NCBI RefSeq assembly: GCF_040930455.2 | Contig: NZ_CP170494.1 | DNA from: Neopusillimonas maritima | GTDB taxonomy: Bacteria > Pseudomonadota > Gammaproteobacteria > Burkholderiales > Burkholderiaceae_B | Strand: one strand, 5' to 3' | DNA length: 64,000 nucleotides | Part shown: in pieces, positions 26,457 through 35,811 of the stretch | How positions within the stretch are numbered: position 1 is the stretch's first letter | How the letters are laid out: each line of letters begins with the position of its first letter | Notes under the pieces: generated by a model | Database searches by the model: none | What the model saw: only the letters and a program-made list of their open reading frames with translations | What the model was told of the DNA's origin: nothing | Made by a program: the position numbers and the translations under genes

Positions 26457-27573
26457 GACGCACCCCTACCTTGGAAAACATTTGGCTCCACTGCGTTAAG
26501 ACAACCGGCCGGCTGAATCGCTGCAAAACACGTTGTAACGCAAGTTGGCCCAACTGCCGACGCGTCCCTGGGTTGGCCATTAAAGCGCCCAGCGCCGACG
26601 CATAACCTTGCTCATCGTTCAGCGGCACCAACACCCCTGCGCGACCGCCCTCCATGATCTCTGAAGGCCCGCTTGGACAATCGTAAGCAATGCAGGGCAA
26701 GCCGCAGCCCATTGCCTCAAGCAGCACATTGGGGAACCCCTCAACACGAGACGTCATGGCAAACAAACTGCCTTCGCGCAAAACATCCCAAGGATTCGCC
26801 GTTGTGCCGGGCAAGAAGATGCGTTGGTTTAAATCAAACTGCTGAATTAATGATTCAAGCTGTGTTCGTTCCGGCCCCTCGCCGTAGACCCACAAATCCC
26901 AATCGGGAAACTGCTTGGCCAACCCGGCAAAGACACGTATTAGATGCGAAAACTGTTTCTCGGGAACCAAACGTCCCAAAGCCACCAGGCGATAGCGCCC
27001 CATGGCGTCGGCGTTCAACGATGCGCGCGGACCGCCACCCAGGGCGTCCGGTAACGGATTGGGAATAACAAACAACGGAAGGTTTTTGCCCAGCCTTGCC
27101 TGAAAATAAGCTTCTGCAGCCGACGTTTGCACACATATTGCACTGGCCCGCGGATAAAGTATCTTTCGCAAAGCGTGCAGCGCACCGCGACTATGGCGAC
27201 TGGCCGATGGATTGGTACGCTCGCAAACCACCACGGGTACGTTCAAACCAATGGATGCCGCCAACACTGTGACATTGACATTGGTTAGAAAAGACACCAC
27301 GACGTCGGGTTGCTCACGACGGATTGTCTTTCGCACAGCCAACAACTTTCCCGCATACCGCGCCCGCCGATAAAGCACCGACCCGACAATGGTGTCAATA
27401 AGCCAATGCACTCGCACATCAGGGCCAAGCTCATAAAAGCTTTCCGATTTTTTCCCGTAAGTAGGCACCAGCGTTACCCGATGGCCTTGACCTGCCCAGG
27501 CGTTTGCCAGGGTCACGGCCACCCGCTCCGCCCCCCCTGCATTCAACGAACTGACAAAAAACAGGATATTCAT
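26449..27573 (-). CDS. GT4 glycosyltransferase
   Basis: This 374-residue cytosolic or membrane-associated GT-B transferase begins MNILFFVSSLNAGGAERVAVTLANAW, with the family GGAE loop. The C-terminal nucleotide-sugar domain has 'RLVALGRLVPEKQFSHLIRVFA' and the EX7E element 'SRVEGFPNVLLEAMGCG'. It probably adds one sugar to the lipid-linked repeat unit; donor and acceptor are unknown. The ATG at 27571-27573 shares its A with the asnB stop codon (TGATG), so the two are translationally coupled. A GTG one codon upstream is the only in-frame alternative. Confidence 0.9.
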   Translation of the reverse strand: MNILFFVSSLNAGGAERVAVTLANAWAGQGHRVTLVPTYGKKSESFYELGPDVRVHWLIDTIVGSVLYRRARYAGKLLAVRKTIRREQPDVVVSFLTNVNVTVLAASIGLNVPVVVCERTNPSASRHSRGALHALRKILYPRASAICVQTSAAEAYFQARLGKNLPLFVIPNPLPDALGGGPRASLNADAMGRYRLVALGRLVPEKQFSHLIRVFAGLAKQFPDWDLWVYGEGPERTQLESLIQQFDLNQRIFLPGTTANPWDVLREGSLFAMTSRVEGFPNVLLEAMGCGLPCIAYDCPSGPSEIMEGGRAGVLVPLNDEQGYASALGALMANPGTRRQLGQLALQRVLQRFSRPVVLTQWSQMFSKVGVRHD

Positions 27574-29489
27574 CACAAACCGCTTAACCCTTTATCGCGA
27601 TAATGCGCCAGCCAGGCTTGCGTCATGAGGATTCCCCACAATTGGCCGCTGCGGTCCTCCCGACCAGACAAATGCCGACGCCATTCCTGCTGAACACGAT
27701 CGGCGTCAAACAAACCATCGTGCTTCAATTGAACGGGATCCAACAAAGAGGCGGCCCACTCCCTAAGGGGGTCACGCAACCATTCTCCCAACGGAACACT
27801 AAAGCCCTTCTTGGGCCGATCGACCAAGGCGGATGGCACATAGCGATGCAATAATTGACGTAATAACCATTTTCCCTGGCCATCGCGAATTTTGTACTGT
27901 TGCGGTAAACGCCGGGCAAAAGCGTAAACGCGGTGATCCAGCATCGGCACCCGCGTTTCAAGGCTAACGGCCATCGCGGCACGATCGACTTTAACCAGAA
28001 TATCGTCGGGCAAATACGTTACGGCATCAAGCCAGGTGATGTGGTCAAAAAATGCAAGATTCGTCGCTTTATCAAACGGTGTGGGTGGCAGTTTTGAACC
28101 CAACACAAATGAGGCCGGGTCGCCTTGATACGACACGAACTGCTGGTAAAACGGCCCCGCGCCCGACGCCGTAAGAATGTGCCCCAATTTGGCCAGACGT
28201 TGCGACCTGCTCGCCCCAGGCATCCAGCGGGCAGCACCGCCTGACATACGCCCTACGGTCTGGCTGAGCGAGCTGGGAAGTGATGCGCGGCGATCCCACC
28301 ACGACATCGCTCGTTGATAACGGCTATACCCCCCGAACAACTCATCACCTCCGTCACCGGACAATGACACCGTCACGTGCTGACGCGCCAAACGCATTAA
28401 CAAGCAGGTGGGAATTTGCGACGCATCGGCAAACGGCTCGTCGTAGATTTTCGGCAAGTCTGGAAGGACGGACATGGCATCGTGCGCCGACACGTACAAC
28501 TCGGTATGCCGGGTGCCCAAATGTTCCGCCACGGCGCGGGCATGTTCGGCCTCGTTAAAACGGGGTTCATTAAAGCCGATGGAAAAAGTGTTGACCGGAT
28601 CGGCGCATTGCGATTGCATCATTGCCACCACAAGTGAGGAGTCGATACCGCCCGACAAAAACGCGCCCAGCGGTACATCGGCCATCATTTGACCCCTGAT
28701 CGATGTAGCGAGCACGCCGTCGAGTGCATCCAGCGCATCGTCATCACGACTAAAGGCAAGGGGCTGTTTCACACCATCAAGCGCGACGTCGTAGGCAGAC
28801 CAATACGAAACTGTCTGCTGGTCGAACTGATTTGGAAGGGTGTCACGCGTATAGCGCAAATAGCTGCCCGGCATGAGTTTGCGCACATTCCGATGAATGG
28901 AATGCGGCGCCGGAATATAGTTGTGCCGCATCATTAATGCGACCGCATCCCGGTTAAGGGTCCAATCAACACCCGGAATGGGATGCAGCGCTTTCAATTC
29001 GGATGCAAAAAACAAAGTTGAACCGGTAAACCCGTAATACAGCGGCTTCTCTCCCATCCGGTCGCGGGCCAAATACAACGCACGCTCGCTGCGATCCCAC
29101 AACGCCAGGGCGAACATGCCCACGGCAGATTTCAATGTTGCCTCAATCCCCCAGGCGACCATGGCGGCCAATAAGGTTTCTGTATCAGAGTGGCCACGCC
29201 AATCGGGCGCCTGCCCCTGAATCGTTAACAGCTCACGCAATGCCAAGTGGTTGTATATTTCCCCGTTCAACACGAGTACGTATCGCCCGCAAGCGGAAAC
29301 CATGGGCTGGTGTCCGGCATGCGAGACATCCAGAACGGACAAGCGAACATGGGCCAGGCCCAGATCGTTTTCAATATCTTCCCAGAACCCTTCGTCATCC
29401 GGCCCTCTATGGCGCATCGCTGCGCGACTTCGCGCCAATACCGCCATTTTGTCGGGAATACCACCCCAAACTCCTACGATTCCGCACAT
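27573..29489 (-). CDS. AsnB-type glutamine amidotransferase (sugar carboxamide-forming candidate)
   Basis: This 638-residue protein is built like asparagine synthetase B. The class II amidotransferase domain starts at the nucleophile C2 (MCGIVGVWGG), with 'RHRGPDDEGFW' and 'LNGEIYN'. The ATP-pyrophosphatase domain has the PP-loop LSGGIDSSLV (278-287) and 'SLSGDGGDELFGGYSRY'. Inside polysaccharide clusters, homologues such as WbpS are proposed to convert a uronic acid carboxyl to an amide. Since the same operon makes a hexosaminuronic acid donor, that role is more likely here than asparagine synthesis; this is inference. It overlaps the upstream GT gene by 16 bases and the downstream one by one. 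Confidence 0.85.
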   Translation of the reverse strand: MCGIVGVWGGIPDKMAVLARSRAAMRHRGPDDEGFWEDIENDLGLAHVRLSVLDVSHAGHQPMVSACGRYVLVLNGEIYNHLALRELLTIQGQAPDWRGHSDTETLLAAMVAWGIEATLKSAVGMFALALWDRSERALYLARDRMGEKPLYYGFTGSTLFFASELKALHPIPGVDWTLNRDAVALMMRHNYIPAPHSIHRNVRKLMPGSYLRYTRDTLPNQFDQQTVSYWSAYDVALDGVKQPLAFSRDDDALDALDGVLATSIRGQMMADVPLGAFLSGGIDSSLVVAMMQSQCADPVNTFSIGFNEPRFNEAEHARAVAEHLGTRHTELYVSAHDAMSVLPDLPKIYDEPFADASQIPTCLLMRLARQHVTVSLSGDGGDELFGGYSRYQRAMSWWDRRASLPSSLSQTVGRMSGGAARWMPGASRSQRLAKLGHILTASGAGPFYQQFVSYQGDPASFVLGSKLPPTPFDKATNLAFFDHITWLDAVTYLPDDILVKVDRAAMAVSLETRVPMLDHRVYAFARRLPQQYKIRDGQGKWLLRQLLHRYVPSALVDRPKKGFSVPLGEWLRDPLREWAASLLDPVQLKHDGLFDADRVQQEWRRHLSGREDRSGQLWGILMTQAWLAHYRDKGLSGL

Positions 29490-30643
29490 GAGCTACTTCC
29501 TTTGTTTTGCTCCGGGGTATTGCCCCCCTCAAATACTTGTCGCCACAAGGCCATGACCCTGACCGACGAAAACCGGTCACGCACATCCACCGCGCGCATG
29601 GCCAACATTCTGCGCTTATCGGGATGCGCCATTAAATCGGAAAGATGTGCGGCCAGGGCATCGACATCCTCGGGCGGACTCACCAATGCGCCGTCAATCC
29701 CGTGACGCACAATTTCACGCGGCCCCGTATCACAATCGAACGCAACAACCGGCAAGCCACTTGCCATTGACTCCAGCAACGTGTTAGACAAGCCCTCAAC
29801 GCGTGAACTAAGCACATAAAGGTCGGACGACTGATACCACTGCCCCACATTACCGACCCGACCCGGCATGGCAACGCGCTCATCCAAGCCCAGCTGTTGC
29901 ACTTGTGCCTGAAGCGACTCCCGGTCGGAGCCTTCACCCAGAATCACAAGATCCCAATCTGGGAAGTATGACTGAATCGACGCGAAAGCGGTCAAAAGAA
30001 GGTCAAAACCTTTGTGCGAATGCAAGCGCCCCACCGCCAGCAATCGTCTGCGCGTTCCGCGCTGAGGTGGTTCGACCACGGGATCGGTTTGCGCAAGCGG
30101 CCAGACGACGGCATTCGGAATGACGCAAACCTGGCTGCCGGGAATGTTTTCTTTAACCCACCGGGCGGTATCCGACGTGAGCGCGACCACTTTATACGCT
30201 TGCGGATATGCTTTCTTTCGCATTTTTTTCCACACCGACGGCAGATCCTGAAACGGCGGATGCGTGTGTTCGGTTGCGATCACGCGACATGACAGGCCTC
30301 TGGCCGCCAATATGGCGAGCACCGAAGACGTTGTCATCATGCCCAGAATAATGGTGGGTTCATACTTTCGGATCAGCCGCCGCAAACGCCATAAGCGACG
30401 TAAATTCGAGTAAAGCGCTTTCAATTTATTGCCGCTGGCCCCGGCCGTACCCAATACTTCGCGACGCACGTTAGCGTGAAGCTGGTAAGCATCATGTTCG
30501 GGCCCGGCTTGCGTGACAACCGTTACCTCATAGCCTCGGGCGCGCCAAAACTCGCTTAAATCAACCGTCACGCGCTCAGCACCACCGCCATGCAGCGAGT
30601 GAATCACAATCATCAAATGCGGGGAACGCTTCAACCTAACCAC
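29474..30643 (-). CDS. GT4 glycosyltransferase
   Basis: This 389-residue transferase resembles the 374-residue GT4 two genes downstream. It begins 'MIVIHSLHGGGAERVTVDLSEFW' after a short basic leader. Its C-terminal domain includes 'RRLLAVGRLHSHKGFDLLLTAF' and the EX7E element 'SRVEGLSNTLLESMASG'. It would add one residue to the undecaprenyl-linked glycan at the cytosolic face. GTG at 30641-30643 is taken as the start because AAGGA lies six bases upstream; the ATG ten codons later lacks one. It follows the flippase gene with a 21-base gap and overlaps asnB. Confidence 0.9.
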   Translation of the reverse strand: MVRLKRSPHLMIVIHSLHGGGAERVTVDLSEFWRARGYEVTVVTQAGPEHDAYQLHANVRREVLGTAGASGNKLKALYSNLRRLWRLRRLIRKYEPTIILGMMTTSSVLAILAARGLSCRVIATEHTHPPFQDLPSVWKKMRKKAYPQAYKVVALTSDTARWVKENIPGSQVCVIPNAVVWPLAQTDPVVEPPQRGTRRRLLAVGRLHSHKGFDLLLTAFASIQSYFPDWDLVILGEGSDRESLQAQVQQLGLDERVAMPGRVGNVGQWYQSSDLYVLSSRVEGLSNTLLESMASGLPVVAFDCDTGPREIVRHGIDGALVSPPEDVDALAAHLSDLMAHPDKRRMLAMRAVDVRDRFSSVRVMALWRQVFEGGNTPEQNKGSSSCAES

Positions 30644-30664
30644 ACCAATTCCTTCTGAATACGA

Positions 30665-32023
30665 TTATTGCGCAGGGCCGGACGGCGCTTCGTTTGCAAC
30701 AGACTTGAGCGCTGCCAAAACATAGCAACCATATGACAATGCATACATACATGCTGTTGCCAACATCACGCCCTGCAAGCCCATGGCTGAACCCAGTATG
30801 GGGTTCAATAGCGCCTTGAGCGCAAAATTCCCTAATGCAATGACCGCCATGATGCGGTAACGATTCTGGCTTGCAAGTAATTGAACCAGCACCAGAACGC
30901 CGAAATAAAACGGCATTTGCAGCAAGCCCCAACGAAACACGCCGGCAACCCTCATGGTGTCTTGTTCCGTAAAAGCGCCACGCTCGAACAATAAACTCAC
31001 ACCCCACGGCGCAAGCAACCATCCCATCAGCGCAGCCGCCATGCCCATGCCCAGCATGAGAACAGACCATTTCAAAGCCATGCGCCGGCCCTGCGCGGCG
31101 TCACCCCGACTGTGGATGTCCGACAACACAGGCAAGGCGGCACGCCCAACAGACACCGCGCCCAAACCTAGCAACAACGCCAAAATGCGGTTTGCATAAC
31201 CCAGCGTGGCGTTGGCATTGCGACCTAACTCGGCCGCGGTATATTGGTCCAAAGGCCCCACTATGCTCATGGCAACCTGCCCTACCAGCATAATGCCCGC
31301 GGCAGCCACCAGCTGAGGCCAATAAGGCGATTGAAAACCCAGCCGGGGCTTGACGCCCACGTTATCGGCGTGAGAGGCCAACCACAGCAACCAGGCAGAC
31401 TGAATCATGTAACCAACTAACGTACCCCAAAGCAAAGGCCCAACATCGGCCGCCGTTGCCGCCAACATGACCCAAACCAAAATCAGCAAAGCCGGAATAC
31501 TGTCGAGCAGCGTATTGATATGCCGCTCGTGCGCCCGCAACCGGGCAGAACTCACACCGGCAACCAGCGTTAACAAGGCCACGGGAGCGAACGCCAGCAT
31601 AAGCTCCTGACTCATCGCCCGGGTGTTGGCCGTTAAGTCGGCACCCACCCATTCGAGCACCCAGGGCCAGGCAAAATACAAACCCACTGCCAACAAGGCC
31701 CCAACGGCTAAAGTGACGCCGAACAGCTCCTGCAAGAAGCGCTCACGCGTTTGCTGCGACTGGCGCTTTAACTTCACCAGAACCGGAATCAAAACCACCG
31801 AAAGAACACCAATGGCGGTAACCGGCAACCACCCTGCCATGGTTAGCGTGAATTGGTACGCATCCACCACGTCGGAAATACCATAGCGGTACGCGACGGC
31901 CATTTCCTTGAATGCACCGACGAACTTGCCCAACAGCAGAAAGAAGGCGACCCGCATGGCACCCCGCGCAATGCGCTTATGGTCGGATCCCAGGCGGGTC
32001 AGGCGGTCACGAATGATTTTCAA
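30665..32023 (-). CDS. MurJ-family lipid-linked oligosaccharide flippase
   Basis: This 452-residue integral membrane protein has about 12-14 hydrophobic helices and fits the MviN/MurJ branch of the MOP exporters. It has 'LLGKFVGAFKEMAVAYRYGISDVVDAYQFTL' near the start, then repeated long hydrophobic stretches, with 'YTAAELGRNANATLGYANRILAL' in the middle. In this position it probably serves as the Wzx-type flippase that moves the finished repeat unit across the inner membrane. Use of a MurJ-like rather than a Wzx-like protein is unusual but seen in some polysaccharide loci. One base separates its start from the upstream epimerase stop. Confidence 0.85.
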   Translation of the reverse strand: MKIIRDRLTRLGSDHKRIARGAMRVAFFLLLGKFVGAFKEMAVAYRYGISDVVDAYQFTLTMAGWLPVTAIGVLSVVLIPVLVKLKRQSQQTRERFLQELFGVTLAVGALLAVGLYFAWPWVLEWVGADLTANTRAMSQELMLAFAPVALLTLVAGVSSARLRAHERHINTLLDSIPALLILVWVMLAATAADVGPLLWGTLVGYMIQSAWLLWLASHADNVGVKPRLGFQSPYWPQLVAAAGIMLVGQVAMSIVGPLDQYTAAELGRNANATLGYANRILALLLGLGAVSVGRAALPVLSDIHSRGDAAQGRRMALKWSVLMLGMGMAAALMGWLLAPWGVSLLFERGAFTEQDTMRVAGVFRWGLLQMPFYFGVLVLVQLLASQNRYRIMAVIALGNFALKALLNPILGSAMGLQGVMLATACMYALSYGCYVLAALKSVANEAPSGPAQ

Positions 32024-32024
32024 A

Positions 32025-33050
32025 TTAACTTAAAAACTGAATGTACCAAGGCATGGCTTTTTCAAGCCCCTGAATAATGCTGAACTGTGGCTCATATCCC
32101 AACAGCTTCCGGGCTTTGGCGATGTCGGCCTGTGAGTGGCGCACATCGCCGGCCCTGAAATCGCCGTATTCGGGGCGGCGATCATATGAAACCCCGTTTT
32201 TGGCAAGCGTTGTGACCAGGTAATCAAACAACTGATTCAGGCTGGTGCGCGCGTTAAACGCCACGTTGTAAACCTGATTCACGGCATCGCCTGAAGCGGC
32301 TGCAGCAAGCACGTTCATTTGCACGACATTTTCTACGAAGCAAAAGTCGCGGCTGGTTTCTCCATCCCCGTTGATATGCACGGCCTCGTTACGAATCATC
32401 GCACCAATCCAGCGCGGTATCACCGCCGCATAAGCGCCATCCGGGGTTTGGCGAGGGCCAAAAACATTGAAGTACCGCAAGCCAATACTGTTGAAACCGT
32501 ATGAGCGTGCAAAAACGCCGGCATAAAGTTCGTTCACGTATTTGGTTACCGCGTAAGGGGAAAGCGGTTGACCAATACGTTCTTCGATCTTCGGCAATGC
32601 CTCGTGGTCGCCATACGTTGAACTGGAGGCCGCATACACGAAAGACTTCACTTTGGCGTCGCGCGCCGCGATCAGCATATTAAGAAAACCGGAAATATTG
32701 ACGGCGTTCGTGGTGGCCGGGTCATTCAGGGAGCGCGGCACCGAGCCCAACGCCGCCTGATGCAACACGTAATCCACTCCCTGAACCGCCGCGTGACAAT
32801 GTTCGGGATCCCGAATGTCACCCTCTATAAATCGAAAACGACCCCATGCCTGGTCACCAACGTTTCGCTGCACTTCCTCAAGATTGTGCCGAAAGCCGGT
32901 GGCGAAATTATCCAGACCCACGACTGTTTGACCCATTTTCAGCAATGCCTCAAGCAGGTTCGACCCAATAAATCCGGCGCATCCGGTTACCAGCCAAACA
33001 CCCGGCTCGTCTTGAAACTGCTTAACAACGGCTTGAAAGCGTTCACTCAT
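32025..33050 (-). CDS. UDP-N-acetylglucosamine 4-epimerase (WbpP/TviC type)
   Basis: This 341-residue extended short-chain dehydrogenase has an NAD-binding loop GCAGFIGSN at about 23-31, the catalytic serine in 'AASSSTYGDHEALPK' and the pair YAVTK (about 165-169). The ~20-residue N-terminal extension before the Rossmann fold and the 'ERIGQPLSPYAVTKYVNELY' region are typical of WbpP and TviC. These interconvert UDP-GlcNAc and UDP-GalNAc (and the uronic forms). Next to the UDP-GalNAc dehydrogenase gene it completes the route UDP-GlcNAc to UDP-GalNAcA known from P. aeruginosa O6 and Salmonella Vi antigen. Confidence 0.9.
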   Translation of the reverse strand: MSERFQAVVKQFQDEPGVWLVTGCAGFIGSNLLEALLKMGQTVVGLDNFATGFRHNLEEVQRNVGDQAWGRFRFIEGDIRDPEHCHAAVQGVDYVLHQAALGSVPRSLNDPATTNAVNISGFLNMLIAARDAKVKSFVYAASSSTYGDHEALPKIEERIGQPLSPYAVTKYVNELYAGVFARSYGFNSIGLRYFNVFGPRQTPDGAYAAVIPRWIGAMIRNEAVHINGDGETSRDFCFVENVVQMNVLAAAASGDAVNQVYNVAFNARTSLNQLFDYLVTTLAKNGVSYDRRPEYGDFRAGDVRHSQADIAKARKLLGYEPQFSIIQGLEKAMPWYIQFLS

Positions 33051-33066
33051 AGCGCCCTGCTCTTTC

Positions 33067-34341
33067 TTATAAACGTAGGTCGGCTTCTTGCGCCGTTAGT
33101 AGGTACTTCAGGTCGTACAACACATGCGGGGTTTTGCCCAACGCCCGGATTTTGTCGACGCCCATTTGCACGAATTCATTGTGTGCCACCGCCAGCACAA
33201 TTGCGTCGTAAGCGCCTTGCTGCGGCTCTTTCACAGGTGTGATGCCGTACTCTTCGCGAGCCTCATCAGCATCAACCCAGGGGTCGTATACATCAACCTG
33301 CGTGCTGTAGTCGCTTAGCTCATTCACAATGTCCACCACCCGTGTATTACGCAAATCGGGGCAGTTTTCCTTGAACGCCAGGCCCATCACAAGAATGCGG
33401 GAATCCTGCACCTGGATGCGTCGTTTGGTCATGGCCTTGATCAGTTGCGACGCCACGTAGCCGCCCATTGAGTCATTCAACCGACGGCCGGCCAGAATAA
33501 TTTCTGGATGGTAGCCAATGGCTTGGGCTTTGTGCGTTAAGTAATAAGGATCAACGCCGATGCAGTGCCCCCCAACCAAACCGGGGCGAAACGGCAAAAA
33601 GTTCCATTTGGTTCCGGCCGCTTCCAGCACCGCCTGAGTGTCAATGCCCATTTTGTTGAAGATCAGGGCAAGCTCGTTAATGAGCGCAATATTGACATCG
33701 CGCTGGGTGTTTTCAATAACCTTGGCCGCCTCCGCAACACGAATAGATGAAGCCTTGTGCGTGCCGGCGACGATAATTTCACGATAAAGAGCATCAACCA
33801 ACTCGGCCACTTCAGGCGTTGAGCCCGACGTGACCTTTTTAATTGTTGCTACACGATGCTGTTTATCACCCGGGTTTATGCGTTCAGGACTATAACCGGC
33901 ATAGAAATCTTCATTGAATTTCAAGCCCGACACACGCTCCAGGACAGGTACGCAATCTTCTTCGGTTGCGCCGGGATAAACAGTTGACTCATAGATAACA
34001 ATATCGCCCCGCTTAAGCACCTTGCCAATTGTTTCACTGGCCCGCACCAATGGCGTGAGATCCGGTTGTTTGTAATCATCAATGGGGGTGGGTACCGTCA
34101 CAATAAATACATTGGCCTTAGCCAGTTCAGACGTCGTGTGCGTAAAGCTCAGGTGCGATGCTTGTGCCAATTCCTCGGGCTCTACTTCCCGGGTGTGGTC
34201 TTTACCTTGCTGCAACTCGGCAATACGGCGCACGTTAATATCAAACCCCAACACCGGGCGTTTTTTGCCAAACTCAACGGCCAACGGCAAGCCAACATAT
34301 CCCAGGCCGACAACCGCCAATTTCACGTCTGCAATCTGCAA
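33067..34341 (-). CDS. UDP-N-acetyl-D-galactosamine/glucosamine 6-dehydrogenase (WbpO/TviB type)
   Basis: This 424-residue UDP-sugar dehydrogenase makes the hexosaminuronic acid donor by two NAD-dependent oxidations. The N-terminal Rossmann motif VVGLGYVGLPLAVEFGK is at about 9-25. The catalytic cysteine is in 'GLVGGHCIGVDPYYLTHKAQ', and the C-terminal domain has 'VLVMGLAFKENCPDLRNTRVVDI'-like sequence. The start is TTG at 34339-34341: AAGGAG lies exactly six bases upstream, while the frame extends to another TTG at 34371 without a ribosome site. No ATG is in place. A poor start codon may hold down expression relative to the epimerase. Confidence 0.9.
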   Translation of the reverse strand: MQIADVKLAVVGLGYVGLPLAVEFGKKRPVLGFDINVRRIAELQQGKDHTREVEPEELAQASHLSFTHTTSELAKANVFIVTVPTPIDDYKQPDLTPLVRASETIGKVLKRGDIVIYESTVYPGATEEDCVPVLERVSGLKFNEDFYAGYSPERINPGDKQHRVATIKKVTSGSTPEVAELVDALYREIIVAGTHKASSIRVAEAAKVIENTQRDVNIALINELALIFNKMGIDTQAVLEAAGTKWNFLPFRPGLVGGHCIGVDPYYLTHKAQAIGYHPEIILAGRRLNDSMGGYVASQLIKAMTKRRIQVQDSRILVMGLAFKENCPDLRNTRVVDIVNELSDYSTQVDVYDPWVDADEAREEYGITPVKEPQQGAYDAIVLAVAHNEFVQMGVDKIRALGKTPHVLYDLKYLLTAQEADLRL

Positions 34342-34385
34342 CTTATTCTCCTTGTTTGCGCAAACACACAAAAATTCAATTTCGT

Positions 34386-35525
34386 TTAATCCGGCTTTTT
34401 TGTTTTACCGATAGACGGCAACAACAGCCAGGAGGGGCCGCGCCAGGAAACCAGACGCGAATACAACCAGATGTATACCAAAGAAAACACCAGCAGGCTG
34501 ATGCATAGAATCAGCGTGCTGTCCCACCAAATCGTTGCAGGCACCAAACCAATTAACGTAAGAACCCACAAATACGGCGACGCCATGGCGTTACATAGCG
34601 CCGGCACGGCATGACGGCTGTCGCGGCTGAATGTCACACGTACCAAGCGTCGGAAAACCAGTTGATGCAAATGCAAGGCGTCGGGTTGATCAATGGGCGT
34701 ACCGCGTTTGAACCGACGGCGCCATATGGAAAACAGTGTTTCGAATACCGGATAAAACAGGACTGCCAGCGCATAGAATGGCGATACGCCAGGGTTTCTA
34801 ACCACGAGCTGCACCGCCAGTTCGGCCAACATAAAGCCCAGGAAATAAGCCCCGCCATCGCCCAAAAATACACGACCAAAAGGGAAATTCCAAACCAGGA
34901 AACCCAAGGTCGCCGAGGCCAATGCCGCTGAAATCAGAAAAATGGGAATGTCTTGTACCTGCAACGCCACCAAACCAATGGAGACGGCCATTAAGGTCGC
35001 TACCATGCCGGCCAGCCCATTCATGCCGTCAACAATATTCAGCGCGTGGGTACAGCCGCCAACCGCCAGCATTGTGAAAACCAGCGATACCGGCCACCAA
35101 GCCAGCAACCAGTCGACACTGGGTATGCCGACACGTGACACACCCCCTATAAGCCACCAGGCAATTGCCGCCGACAAAAAAGCCGCCAACAGGCGTTTGC
35201 CGGCGCCAACATCTTTCGTTATGTCTTCAAGCAATCCTGCAACAAAAACGGGCATGGCGGCAATAAACAATACCGGCCAAAGCCAGGTGAGTGTCATATT
35301 GCTTGGGCCAAGCACCAACAACCCTGCCAGGCTACCCGCAACAACCGCCAGGCCCCCTACGCGAGGCGTTGAACGGCTGTGAGACGCCTGTGGCTTTTTG
35401 AAATCCACATCGCCCGTAAGCTTGCCATGCCAGCGTTCCGAGGCAACAATCAGCCCCCCCACCATGAAGGCGACAACACAAATGTAGAGCCAAGTTACAG
35501 TATCCCAAGTTTGAGGATTGGTCAC
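34386..35525 (-). CDS. WecA/WbpL-type undecaprenyl-phosphate sugar-1-phosphate transferase
   Basis: This integral membrane protein (about 379 residues, some 11 helices) belongs to the MraY/WecA superfamily. It would start glycan assembly by moving a GlcNAc- or FucNAc/QuiNAc-1-phosphate to undecaprenyl phosphate. Visible motifs are 'ASHSRSTPRVGGLAVVAG' (substrate loop), 'LNIVDGMNGLAG' (DGxNG), 'FPFGRVFLGDGGAYFLGF' and the cytosolic 'DALHLHQLVFRRL'. The start is uncertain: GTG at 35523-35525 precedes the first helix closely; an in-frame TTG at 35606 would add 27 residues. It is the first gene of the operon, so it sets transcription of the downstream transferases. Confidence 0.88.
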   Translation of the reverse strand: MTNPQTWDTVTWLYICVVAFMVGGLIVASERWHGKLTGDVDFKKPQASHSRSTPRVGGLAVVAGSLAGLLVLGPSNMTLTWLWPVLFIAAMPVFVAGLLEDITKDVGAGKRLLAAFLSAAIAWWLIGGVSRVGIPSVDWLLAWWPVSLVFTMLAVGGCTHALNIVDGMNGLAGMVATLMAVSIGLVALQVQDIPIFLISAALASATLGFLVWNFPFGRVFLGDGGAYFLGFMLAELAVQLVVRNPGVSPFYALAVLFYPVFETLFSIWRRRFKRGTPIDQPDALHLHQLVFRRLVRVTFSRDSRHAVPALCNAMASPYLWVLTLIGLVPATIWWDSTLILCISLLVFSLVYIWLYSRLVSWRGPSWLLLPSIGKTKKPD

Positions 35526-35668
35526 ATTATTACCATGCGTGATGAAATTGATTACATTATGAAGTGACTTTCTTGGCTCTACCTTGCTACGTGCAAGCAG
35601 ATGCAACGAGAAATGTTACATCAAAACAGGGGAAAAATAGGGGTTAGCCCTGATCCGGGCAAAAAAAA

Positions 35669-35693
35669 AGCCCGAGATCTTAGATCTCGGGCT
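35669..35693 (-). terminator. Strong intrinsic terminator
   Basis: The arms AGCCCGAGATC (35669-35679) and GATCTCGGGCT (35683-35693) make a perfect 11-base stem with a TTA loop. On the minus strand the stem is followed by an unbroken run of nine T (35661-35669). It closes the candidate small RNA and insulates the polysaccharide operon from coq7. Confidence 0.93.
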
Positions 35694-35811
35694 AAATCCA
35701 CCAAAGGAGGAGGGTGGAGGAGACAACCTTGGCATGTCGGGCTACAAAGACTTTTTGTCTGAGCCACCATGATTCAACTGGGGAAAACCCTTTGCAATCA
35801 CGTTTCGACAT
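35692..35811 (-). CDS. Possible 39-residue small protein inside the candidate sRNA
   Basis: An ATG at 35809-35811, about five bases after the predicted transcription start, opens a 39-codon frame ending exactly where the terminator stem begins (TAG at 35692-35694). The peptide starts MSKRDCKGFSPVESWWLRQK and ends with LLLWWI; it is tryptophan rich at its C-terminus. There is no ribosome site, so translation would be leaderless. It may be real, or chance coding in an sRNA. No family recognised. Confidence 0.25.
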   Translation of the reverse strand: MSKRDCKGFSPVESWWLRQKVFVARHAKVVSSTLLLWWI

